A stretch of DNA of 64,000 nucleotides, from NCBI GenBank assembly GCA_013433145.1, contig CM024173.1, positions 6,012,322-6,076,321 on the forward strand, given 5' to 3'. Every line of letters begins with the position of its first letter. Position 1 is the stretch's first letter. This DNA is from Ascaris suum (taxonomy: Eukaryota; Nematoda; Chromadorea; Rhabditida; Ascarididae). The notes under the pieces were generated by a model. The model did no database searches. It was not told where the DNA came from and saw only the letters and a program-made list of their open reading frames with translations. Below are positions 1 to 11,600 of the stretch, piece after piece. Both the position numbers and the translations under genes were made by a program.

Positions 1-3000
1 GTCTTGACCTAGTCAGGGTGATGTCTATCACTCATTAAGTATGGGAACTTTCAAAAAGAATAATATGGAACCACATCTCTCTACTTATAAATTCTTTAAC
101 TTCCAATTCCCATACTCAAAAATCTTACAGCTATTTGTCTCCTTTGGTTCTTCGCCTATACAAAATTTCTGCCGAGAGTGCCAAATTGTGCATGTCGAAG
201 ATGCGTGCTGCGTCAGTGGCGTAGGTACCCGACTGCGCATTGCTGAGGTGACCTTTGCATAGGTGTGGAAAATGAAAATGAAAAAAAGTAGTCGAGTTTC
301 ATATTAAAATAATTGCATCAAGACCTCTTATCAAAGTCTGATTATAAGTAACAGTTTTATTGCAGAAAGGAAAAAAAAAATTATCAACAAAGTTTGCAGA
401 TGATGTGGGCAAAGAGAGAGAGGGAGAGAGAAGGAGAGGAGGAAGAGGAGGGGAGGGAGAGAAAGACAGTTGCTAAATAAGTGCCTCCTATTATATTTGT
501 TTAGCGCAGTCAGTAGTTTTTCATTGAAATATCTACCACTCATTTGCATTGGGCACGGAAGATCGAGTGTGTAACACAGGTAACAGCTACACCTAGGATT
601 CAAGTTCGACCTTCCTGGTTTGAACGTTGGAGGTGCATCCGACAAGGCGAAACAAGTCTCTGCTTACGATGTTCCGCTCGCAGTTCATTCTTTTCCAATA
701 CTGGTTCGGCAAACGAAACAATCACAGATTAACAAATTCGATCAAAGTGAGTGGATAAATATGCGCCTAAGTTTCATATTGTTCATCAAAATAGGGAACT
801 GTCGATCGCATTACAATAAAGTATATATGTTTGAATATGAGTAACTTGAACAAACGTGCAAATATACCCCTGTCATGAACACTCAAGCAATGAATACTCC
901 GCAGGCATGAACATGGCCCCGTAATGTATTGTGGAGATTAGTATTTGATGGCTATTGACTGATTTTATAGATACCTTTCAGTCTTGCTTAAACTCCGAAA
1001 CATTGTCCACTGACGAATTCAAACCAGCGAGTTTCTGCTGGACAAGCTAATACTCCATCAGTAAGCCAATGCGGACGCTTGCTGTCTTTTGTAAGTTCTA
1101 ATGTGCACACAATAGCTGACCAGTCTTTAAAGCAGATAACAGGTTAGGGCTGATATCAAGTAAGGTAATTAATGTTCCGTTCTGAAATAATTTCTTTTAA
1201 GGTTTAAGTGGTACAATTAAATTGAGCTGAGTTCTTGTTTCTTAGGAATTAGAAATTTGTTGGCGGAAAATCTCTATGTATCACTCAGAACCCGAGCGCT
1301 TGAGAGAAGCGTCCACCCACCTCCTTCCCCTAAGTACGCTGCTGATATGAGTACACCGGCACATAGATATACTTTATTTTGCAATAATGGAGGCACGGTG
1401 GAAAGAAAAACGTGAGAACAAAGAGAACGACAGCAATATGAAAACATCGCCGAAAAAGTCAAATTTCTTAGTTCAGCGTGAAATATGATGGAAGTAAAGC
1501 TTTCGTCACATTTACATCCATCACATTTGCAGCTATAGCTTTGGTAGCTCCCAGTTTCATACCATCAGGCATGTAGACACACGCAGACACAGAGGTGCCT
1601 GCTTGCTTACGAACGCACCGAAGTTGCATAGTGTAGTGTTGCACAGCAAAACTTATAGAAAATGAGACATAAAACTGAAAAATGAGGAATTTTCGAAATG
1701 CATCAAGCAACATATTGTGATGTGGTTTCTAAATTATTCCTGCCTAGAAAATTATGGTGCTTGAGGTTTGCATTTGAAGCTAACAATATTCCGACGATAG
1801 TTATTTAAGGTGTAACTGTTTTAATAATATAAAACCCATCATAAGCTATATAAAAACATAGGGCTAGAATTAAATGCAACGCTTTGTTCTGTTAATGTGC
1901 TGACGGGAGATATTACATAAGTATCGTAACATGTAACGTATAGAAATATAATGTATAAACTCACATAAACACATTGATTGCTGGAGATGCCGTTGATTGG
2001 TCCCTCAGTTCTCTATTTTTTGAAAGCGTCGCAAAATTAATGAACGTAAAAGTTTAAACGCGCGTTTTTCCAAATTTGCTTTGGTGAAGCATAAATCTTG
2101 TTCGTCCTTGTCTTCCTCTCTGTCTGCTTGGTTGGCAGTTTCGAAATTAAATAGTCCTGAAATTAAAAAAGGAATACGCATTTTAATAACGAGGATTTTC
2201 ATTTCTTATCAGTTAAGTCATAAAATGGAATCACTGTGGGCAATTTGCATGAAGATCCGATCAGTATAATTCGAGAGCTTTATCAAGCACGTTTTCTTTC
2301 TTACAGATCACTTATGAATATAGGTGATGAAATTGCCGAAATAGAAAACTGCTACGCGTGTCAGCTTTAGCTTGCTTATGAAGTTCGGATGATTCGAGGC
2401 GTTCCACTGAAAAAAAGCACTAACGATTGCTATGTTCTTTATCGTGGCCATAACACTCTTGTATTCTATTGATCTGCATGGCTGCGTTCAATGTCGGCTC
2501 ATCGATTACTCTATTATGATGGATGAGCAAAGGCATCCCTAGCTCATAGAACAACATTCAAACGAGCAAGACTCCCATAAAAGCGTATTGCTTGCTAAGC
2601 AGCGGTAAACACACTCATCAATGATGAAGGAAATTGCCGGGTGAAGTTTTTCATTTGCTTATTTGATGCTCACACTTCTCATCCTCACCATCCTCTTTAC
2701 AACAACTTCCATTCACATTTGTCAAACTTTCATAGATTTGGTCAACTACAAGAGAGAATATTTGAGTGGAAAAAGCCTTTGAAGGATAAACCCTCTCCTC
2801 TCAAACAAGAGCGCCCCTCCTCTCCTTAACAGAAGCGCCTATTCCAAATGCTATGAAAAAATCGAATGCGGCCTTTATTCGAGGGCAGTGTTACTACACT
2901 GCAGTACTTTCCGCTTATTTATCCTTCATTAGAGATGCCTCTATTTGGTGACCACTTTCTTCGCTGTGACTTACACAGATTATTTATGTGGAGAACATTT

Positions 3001-5029
3001 GCGATTTAGTGATTTCCGCTTAGGTTATCTGCGTCTGGCGTTCTTCGTAAACTTAGGACGTCTCCAGTGAGAGTATCGCGATGTTCGTGCAGCGAAGGTT
3101 TTATTACTTACGAGTAATGTTTGAGATATGTTTGATTAGATTCTGCTAATTGTTCGGTTAAATACAAGAATTTTAGGACCTGCAAGAAGGTTTGCATAAA
3201 ATCAATGGCGTGTTTCTTTTCCATTGTACATACAATTTTTTGCTTTTTTTGCTAGCTAGCATCGTTTCCTATTCAGCAAACGGTGCTCTTTCAAGATTAT
3301 TTCCTTCCTATAGGATGGCTGAATCCCTCAGGAAGTTCATGCTTTCTCTCTTCCTGTCAACTTCTCAAGTGTTGTGTTGGTTGCTGACAGTGGTATGTTT
3401 GATGCGCTCGAACTTACCTGCCTGCTTCGTTCACCTCCTCCTTTGCTTCCTTGCACGCACAGGTCTGATGGCCATTAACTTCGTCCTTCACATTACTGCG
3501 ATGCCAACTTCGCCTTCATCCAATATTTTATGCGTATTTCCCACAGTACTTACCTACGCACACAAGCTTCTGGAGATCACAAGACGGTATTGATTACACG
3601 ATGGAAGGTATTTTCCGGAAGCAGAATATATTGGATTACCTCTTAATGCTTTTGTCCGTACTCCCGTTTCTAGAGGGCGACTGAATTTGAGACTATATTG
3701 GGTGATTTTCTGACCTTTATCTTCAATATGCGACCTGCTTATTGCTGTTTATGAATCGTTTCCATAATGCGGTTATTTCACCCCGGCACAGTTGGCATTC
3801 AACAGCCGTAAGATTTGTTTCTTGTACCTCCACGACCGACGGCGTCCACTGCGCACACCTGTGGCATCGCTTATAAATTCCATGCATACTTCCATAACTT
3901 TGATGGCGACGAGCAGGTCATTCACCTCCTTTCACGATCATCGTTACGAATTCGATTTGGCAGCCTGACATCACTGTTATCGTTGGTGAAGGTAGAGTCA
4001 TCAATTGCTTTCTATCATGATTTCAAGGGCATACAACTTAAGAAATCTCCACTTCAAAAACAGCAAATTCGTAAAGCTTTGCTATTTCATCAATCATTAG
4101 TAGCGCAGTGAATAAAGAAAATCATGCTATATCGTAAAGTAACCTAATACCTGCAGCACCTCTTTCTAAGTGAACCTTTGAATTGCATTCACTTTTTGTT
4201 TCGTCCTTTCGCCTCATCTTTACAGCGTATTTCTTCGTTTTTCAGTCGCTTCGCATCGTCCTTCATATTTTCGGTTCACTCCGTTTTTATGCCGCCTTTT
4301 CAACTGCCTATACCCATTCGCATTTCAACGATCGGTCACCCCTCTTCTTGAGAGCCTTCATCCAAGTGAACAGACAAAATTCTACTTAGCACATTAATCT
4401 TGTCGACGGACAGGTAAATTGTAAAGATAGAAGAATGAAAAAAACGCAGTTAAAAACGTGAGTGATGAAAACGGACATTCGACGCAAGTACGTTTGTAAA
4501 GAAGCCTTGACAAAAGATCCCTCAGTAATCGCCTGAAAGATTTCGTGGCACATGTACGAGAGATTAAATATTTGATGAAGTATTTGTTCAGATAAGGTCA
4601 AGTAGGATGTACAAAAGATGAAGTATTTTATAAAGTGCACGGAAAATATTCAGAAATATATTGCGCACGTTAGTAAATATGATCGCCAACATTGCGGAAA
4701 CTAGTTCTTCCTATGCGACTGTCAAAAATGGAAGCATAATGCGCCTGTATCAGCATAGTAAGCAGTTTGTTGCGTTTCAACTTGAACACTCTTCAGCGAA
4801 AGTTTTTGTTGTGTTTGTCGTGTGTGAGGTGATGAGGAGGTCGAGTCGACGATGTGTTCATCAGAACGATGACTTGAGGAGTAGAAACCTTTCTTAGAAC
4901 GTAGAGAAGCGTAACACATAGGACATACACATACACCAACATAACCCACCACGAAAAAAAGAGAGAGCTTATACAGGAAGGGTCATCACGGATAAGTTGT
5001 GGTGAAATACGATCGCCGTGCTAATGCAG
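1..5029. other. No supported gene
   Basis: AT-rich sequence with short open frames on both strands, none with recognisable motifs or coding-like composition. The longest (3,192-3,593, 133 codons) is Leu/Phe/Ser-rich with no domain I recognise. A purine tract lies at 411-465. Confidence 0.5.
408..467. repeat. Purine-rich (GA/GGA) tract
   Basis: About 60 bases almost entirely A and G, made of GAGA and GGAGGA units. Such tracts can form triplex DNA and bind GAGA-type factors. Confidence 0.85.
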
Positions 5030-5101
5030 TCACGTGATCTTCATCACATCACTGCGCCTCGTCATGACGTCGCCATTGTGTGTCGCAAGTTCGTCACGTG
5101 A
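5030..5101. promoter_or_regulatory. Paired TCACGTGA boxes with CRE-like site
   Basis: Two perfect TCACGTGA palindromes (5,030-5,037 and 5,094-5,101), 64 bases apart start to start, flank GTCATGACGTCG, which contains a near-CRE (TGACGTCG) at 5,065-5,072. TCACGTGA is the core bound by MITF/TFEB (HLH-30 in worms) and MXL/MDL-type bHLH factors. No adjacent gene could be identified, so the target is unknown. Confidence 0.35.
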
Positions 5102-5394
5102 ACGTTTCTTTTGCAATACCACCGCAGACGTGCTGAATCATCACCGCATATGTAGCAGTTTATAAGCATAAATAAAATAGAAATGACACTATGAGGTGTG
5201 TATGTAAGGATGCATCTTTGTTGTGGTTGAACATGTCATCGGAACGAATATCACTAAAGGCATTTACAGCCATATGACAAAGTGACTATCTCCTTTATGA
5301 TGATCGCATGCTGACGAGTGAAATTAAAAATTTCTAGTGTAGCTTCGAAATCGGTCTCATACATATTAAAAAGGCTCTTCGAAGAACTAATCAA

Positions 5395-5618
5395 AAAAAC
5401 GCTTGCTTGACGGCTTTAGTGCATTCTCAGCAGTTGAACACACGAGGCAACCACAGTGGAGAGCAATACTCAACGATGCAACGAAAGTAAATTATGGAAG
5501 TTTTAATACACTTGTGCTCTTTATTAGGTATAGGTGGCAGTGATGAATGCTTTCGTTTCGATTTTTGAGCATTTAATGAAGAATAAGCTTTTAACACTTG
5601 GATCACGTTTGCATTCAT
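5395..5618 (-). mobile_element. Possible non-LTR retrotransposon RT relic
   Basis: On the minus strand the frame reads KTSIIYFRCIVEYCSPLWLP, resembling the conserved end of LINE/CR1-like reverse transcriptases (Y+T.VRPILEYCSPVW.P), followed after a stop by ECTKAVKQAFF where such enzymes have I..VQ..FT. Only this short piece is recognisable. Chance similarity is possible. Confidence 0.35.
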
Positions 5619-8498
5619 ATTGAAAGTTGCGATGAAAATTCAACACGAAATATGCGACAGTCCTCAAAGAAAGCTGCAATTGCCATATCTTTGATTAGTT
5701 CGTTAAAAGGACTGAAATCTTATGCAGCTAACAAAGAACAAAAATCTGACCACCAAGTTGAGCAAGGTTTGCTTAATCATTGAACAAATTGTTCCCAACA
5801 CTTATTTCGCCTGAAATGTCGCCGTTGTGGACTGCAAAAAGAACAGGTTCCAAAACGTTTCTCTGATGAGCGCTACATAATACAGCATATATGTCTGAAA
5901 GCGTACCAGCTACATTCAGTTTAAAAGGCTGCTTTATTTCCGTCGCTATTCTGTATGTGCGAGCATTTGTTCAACAGCTTCAATTTGGATATCACAGAAG
6001 CCAAACCTATGAAATTTGAGGGATATAATACACATAGTTTTGATGTTCGAGGTGCGGCGCATCGCGAGGATTTCCAAGAGACCCCGAAGCTTTCGGCCGT
6101 CGCAAAGATATTATTGTCGTTGTTGCAAAATGTTTCTTCCTTAAGGAAAATAAAGGAACTCGAAACATAAAACCAAACAGACTTCATGAGGGTCCTAAAC
6201 TTCAAGCTGCTCCAAAGATGTAAAATCTTTACTTTTGTCTTGCAGTTTCACACCTAGACAGATTTACCTGCTAATTGTTAGAACCCTTCTTACTTGTCAC
6301 TTCTACCCCATCTACAGATTATATGATTCGATTATTCAAAGAACAGCCTTGTGAAATATGAGACAACTTGCTTTCCACCATGGAGACACAAGTTATTCTG
6401 CTTCTGCTCGGTTTTATCTCGGTTGGCACTTCTCTTACACCCAAAAACTATAAGTCGTTTTTCTTTTTTACACGTGTGCTGTCGTTAAATAAACGATTTT
6501 ATTTTTCGCGCTGTATTTTTCTTTCTCTGTTATCTCTTTTAGCGGATGTTTCTATCTTTTTTATTATAATGGTAGAACTGCTACAGCAAGGCTCACTTGA
6601 GGCTTAGAGTTTGATAACGAAAGAAATAAAACTTCATACAACAAGGCTTGCCGGTTTTATTCCAAATGGTTTTTCATCGGACAATTATGTGGAAAGTGTT
6701 CTTCTTATTTTCCTATATGGTTATGAGGCGCGTTGAAAAATTATTAGGAATTCTGCCACCGGAAAAGGATTTTCCAAATTCGCTGTTTTAAATCGGATGG
6801 TAATTTCCAGGTTGTTTCTCTCATATATTTTCGAAACATTTCCCTAATGCAAATTTTCCTCCCCATGGAACCCAAGGCGAACATGCTACATGATCAGAGT
6901 TGAATGTGAGTTTCAAAATCTCTCTACGCCGTATATATAAATGTGTTTAACTCGAACCACTCTCTGATTTATAGTAATTGTAACTGCTCTCTCATTCAAT
7001 TATTTGAAAGATGAGGCAATAAATCACTCTAAAGATATATGGCAGGTTGGCAATAAGATGAGTTTTCTTTATTTATTCATAAATAATATCCACCATATTG
7101 AAGGAACCCACAGTGATTTCCTGTTGAAACTCATCGGATATCGGGATTCGTTTGTCGGGTTAGTGGCCCTAACCGTGTATCGATTGTCTCGCCGTCAACT
7201 TCACAGTCTGGAATTTCAGTGCCGCTATCCGTGACTATCACCATGGAATCAACTATGGATTTACATTTATAGGAGAGAAAATTTCAAGTTAGGGGAAGAT
7301 ACGCTTTTAAAGAGTCACACTTAACAGTATTTTCTGAGAATAATGAGATCAATAATCGTTTCAAACTCATCACAGTACCATTTCGCCTTTCCCATAACAA
7401 ATATAACTGTGGCCCAATACAGGTCTTCGCCACCATTAGGATTGCTAGCGTAGTGCCTAGCTCAGACATCCTGCATATTACACTTGAGCGCACACGATGG
7501 ACGGAAATGTTCCAATCACCGTTGCTCACCGTTCAATACTCGTTGATCATGCGACGAGACAGCCATTACACTGCTCAGTCGCCGAAAAATGCTTCAGAAA
7601 GGATTAGCGGTCGCTAAGAGAAACAAGGATGGCGAACACTTCAAAAAAAGAACTCATCAACGAAGCAACACACTTTTAGAGAGAAACTACTAGCGAAATA
7701 GTGCTTCAATACGAGACATACACTTTCGAAAAGTGCTTACGGCAGACAGAGAACGCTGCGACGGCCTCAGTGCCATTCATTGCAGTCTCGGGAGCTCGCG
7801 AAAACGCTGATGAAATGAAGTTTCATTTTTTGCACCATTGCCTTATCGATGGCAAAGGACGTCTGTTGTCGGAGCTCTTGTCTGCAGACTAGAATCCATC
7901 AAGTGCCACTTGCAGTCAATCGTATGCCTCTCCCATTTTCACACAACGCATCATCTCATGTTCATACGCGAGAGAACTCCATTATTTGACGCTTCCTGAA
8001 TATCTGCTCAGCGGTCATTTTCATCGCCTTCAATTTCACTGCACAAATATGGTATAGCATCAGGTCATCACCGGAGCGGAAAATTCTTTGTTTTCGCGCA
8101 TCTCATTTTGCCATTTGATTGCTCCTCTTGCAAGGTTCACTTGCACCTTTCTAATCTAAGTCTCACCCCCAGCCCCCTCTACTTTCGATGGCTTTGCATA
8201 GGCACGTTGTAATGGTATCACATCTGTGTATACGCATATATGTGATCCTATCCGCTCCGTGGTTTCAACTTGAAAAGCGCTGGAGCTATACTAAAAGTAT
8301 TGGTGGATATAGTGGACACCATAGGGGTTGCCAACTATTATGTCAACTCCCCTTAGCTTGTCTAGTCGTCCAAGCTTGCTTAAGGATCTGTACATTCTTT
8401 CGAGATGCGGTCGTCTAAATTGCGAGATGACACAGGTGTAAGGGTGAACAATTTGTCACACTTCTACAGTGAGGTGATAAACAAGAAAAAATATTCAG
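5619..8498. other. No supported gene
   Basis: AT-rich sequence with scattered short open frames. The frame at 7,701-7,892 (ending LLSELLSAD) has fairly coding-like codon choice, but it lacks convincing splice sites and any recognised motif. Confidence 0.4.
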
Positions 8499-8608
8499 AT
8501 ACCTCGAATCGCGGCTATGATTCCGCATCAGAACTCCACGCTGCCACCGATCACCTCGCGCACTCCCACAGCCACCCGTATGCCTACTCGGCGCTAAGAG
8601 CGATCTAG
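8499..8608 (+). CDS. Possible terminal exon, unknown gene
   Basis: A good acceptor (AATATTCAG at 8,490-8,498) precedes 36 codons with worm-like codon use: TSNRGYDSASELHAATDHLA then HSHSHPYAYSALRAI and TAG at 8,606-8,608. The His/Ser/Tyr-rich composition and the GC rise over this short stretch suggest a real last exon of a + strand gene whose other exons I cannot find. I do not recognise the protein. Candidate polyadenylation signals are remote (AATAAA near 9,203 and 9,521). Confidence 0.3.
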
Positions 8609-11600
8609 AAGCTGGACGTATACGTGAACACATCAACCCATCTTATACCTTCCCCATTTTGCCTCAGGCTAGTTCCACGACGTGCTGGATAGTGGTTTGG
8701 TCTGCTTGTATGCTGTTGACCTTCTTTGACTTGCCTTATACGACGCACTGTTCTCGCTTGATCTAAAGCCAACTGGTCTACCTTAGAATGCACTTTCAGT
8801 AACGTCAAAAATATGCATATTTTTTACGCCGTTGAATTTTTCATTTACACCGTTTGCATTATGGAAAAGCGAATCGTTTGCAAAGATATTCGCAGGTGCC
8901 GAGCTCAGGTCGAATATGAGAACAGTGCTTCGCATATATTATTTTTATTTTAAGAGCGTATATCCTCGGGGTTCTTCTCCGCTCGTAACATCGCAACAGT
9001 GAAGATATCTCTTTTTTAGTTATAACAATTTTGTGCACTCTAGAAAGAACTCAGTTTTCCACCCTCATTACATGTCATACGGAACCAGACCTCGTCTCGT
9101 TGTTTAATTTGGACGGATTGGACCGGGTCACCACCTGCAGGCTTTTGATCACTGTGCTCTTGTTTGCTTTTTCCATATACTGAACCGCTGTCGATTAACA
9201 ATAAAGGTTGGACCGTAGTTGCTGTCTTCGGTCACCATCAACGAAAGGTTTGCTTCATAGACTGCTTTTGAGAAGACTGGAAATCATATCGAATTAGATT
9301 AATGCATTTGATGAGGTGCAACATCGTTGCACACTTGATAAACGCAGTTATGTATATCTCTGCGATCTTTTAAATTTGCCACCATCAACATTTGCAGTGG
9401 TGAGAGTTCTTCGCTAAAGAAGAATTTAATATCGCGGCATACAGCTCATTATGTTAGCGACTGCTATTTCACACCTTCCACTCGTTTATATGACAGTGTC
9501 ATTCGCCACCTTTCTTTCAATAAATATTGGAAAGTTAATTTTCGAGAAGTTCTGTTGGTCGTAGCCTCATATATGCTTATTGAAGTGAAGTGAAAGAACT
9601 TGGGGGGTGGTGGAAGGGAGAGCGGTGGGGAGTAAAGGGCGTCGCAGTGGTTAGTCGATTAGAGTGTCGCGTATAGGACGAGAATAGGTTTGCTTGCCTC
9701 TTCAAGCAATTATCGAATGGATATTTCCTCAATCGAATATTTTCCTTCAGAAACTTTTTTCATGGCTCATTATGCAGTTGATGAACAAGTGACTACATCG
9801 AATGCCCCGCTGGCTTCTTTATTACTTTCTTAAATGACGTACTTACTTGTAAACTACTTTTCACGGCAAAATCTGGCATTTATATTTCGAGGAGTCATTC
9901 TGATGACATTTTGAAAACACTGATGCAATCCGTCCCATGGAATGACCTTCAGATCGAGAAATCGAATGGCTTAATAGTGAGAATGAATAATGGAGGCAGC
10001 CTTCAATAATGCAACTCCGTTTTGTATTCCTCGGCTCATAACCGAGGAAGTTGAATGTTGGAAAGCGAGGAGTTGGGCTTTCCATCATATCTTCCATTTG
10101 CTCACTACAGCATTCAGCCTGCGAATGCTCAGAGAAGTGAACTCATATCCTTGGATGGAAAGAAAATCCTCAATATGTGTCATTAAAATTGACGACAATT
10201 ATGAAGTGCTAATTCGTTGTCTTTATGGCAGACTTATTCTCTTATGAATCTTCGAATCGTTTGCTGTTGAATGCAATATAAATTGTCGAGGTTAAGTTGC
10301 TGAAATCCAAGAAAAGAAACAACTATAAAGCACTCGTTCCAAGTTCTCGGTCTGCACTGACATACAAGTTCAATGCGCAAATTTTGTCTGTAGAGGTTGT
10401 GAATCAAAGTCAGATTCAAGTTGTTTTCTTGGCAGTGGAAGTTTAAGAAGACAGACAGACAAACAGATAGACAAAAATCCTATTAGAAAGGCACTCACTT
10501 CTTTGCAAGTTAAATAGAGCAGTGCAGAAAACTTTGGTTTATTTTTCGTGATTTGCTTGCTTGGCCATCAATGACCATTTCAAGAGCACAAAATTACGCC
10601 CGTTGGTGGCACTTCACTCAGACAGGGGTCATATTGCGGTGCTGATATGCTTGTGGAATTGTCAGAAGCAGCTGGTAATTGTTTTCACTTGTGTCTTTAG
10701 AGTCAGTTGCGAGGTTATTGAATTAGAATGCCTCCGAGACGCTTTGTTAAGAGGGAAGGCAAGTGAAGGATGTGCTCGATAGTCGCTGTGCATTGCGTTT
10801 GTGCCATTCGAAGCTCCTTTTCGACGTCACGTTGCGCAACCCACGTCCACTTAGCAATTGCGCTCGCAGCACCCGTCTCACTACCACCTCAACCACAAGT
10901 GCCTACAGCATTGCCGGTTACATCCCAGCGCATTCTCCTTTCTTATTCGATCATCTGTCCTTTCTGCTTCCCTCGTTTACCCCATCCTTATCAGTCTCCT
11001 CTCCCTGCTTCCGCTTCTTTGTCTATGTTGTTCTCGAACCTTCGTTTTTATTCGAGACGATCGTTCATCAATGACTGACTCATGTTCTTTTTTTTCGTAT
11101 ATTAAAGCAGTTCCACGAAGGCTTGCACTATAAGCCAAAAAACGTTAAATCAAGAGGTTTAAATTGGCTCAGAACATTTTCTCTATTGTCTGCTGAATGA
11201 AATATCCGAAAGTTGCAGTCTTCTGGGAAGTAATAAATGAAGGATCATGCCATTGACCTGATGTACACCTTTTCAGAACCGATTTATACCAACTGTGGTA
11301 TAATTGCCGGCGAGTAATAAGTTATGTGCCATTATACGTTTATATTTCAACTGATCGTGCCATCATTGCAAGTCCACTATGAGAGATTCATTTTTATGCT
11401 CTTTTGCATGCTTGCATTCAAAACATTATGGCGACGTTATTTCTTTGTCTGCGTCTGTCTGTCCATTCGGTAATTTCAAACGCAAGTCACTGGAGTGGCG
11501 AAATTTGATGACCTCCGATATCGTTCTTCACGTTGATCCGTCAACGTTGAAAGATGCTGCAGGAATTTTAACGCAGAAGAAGTTCGCATCGATCGTCTTT

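Noticed and set aside
3192..3593. 133-codon hydrophobic frame as a membrane protein gene
   Set aside because: Composition follows the T-rich base content, with no recognised motif, no splice or expression support, and no regular membrane-segment pattern.
9645..9720. Possible tRNA or tRNA-derived SINE (TGGTTAGTCGATTAGAG)
   Set aside because: A-box-like start, but no B box at the right distance and no cloverleaf.
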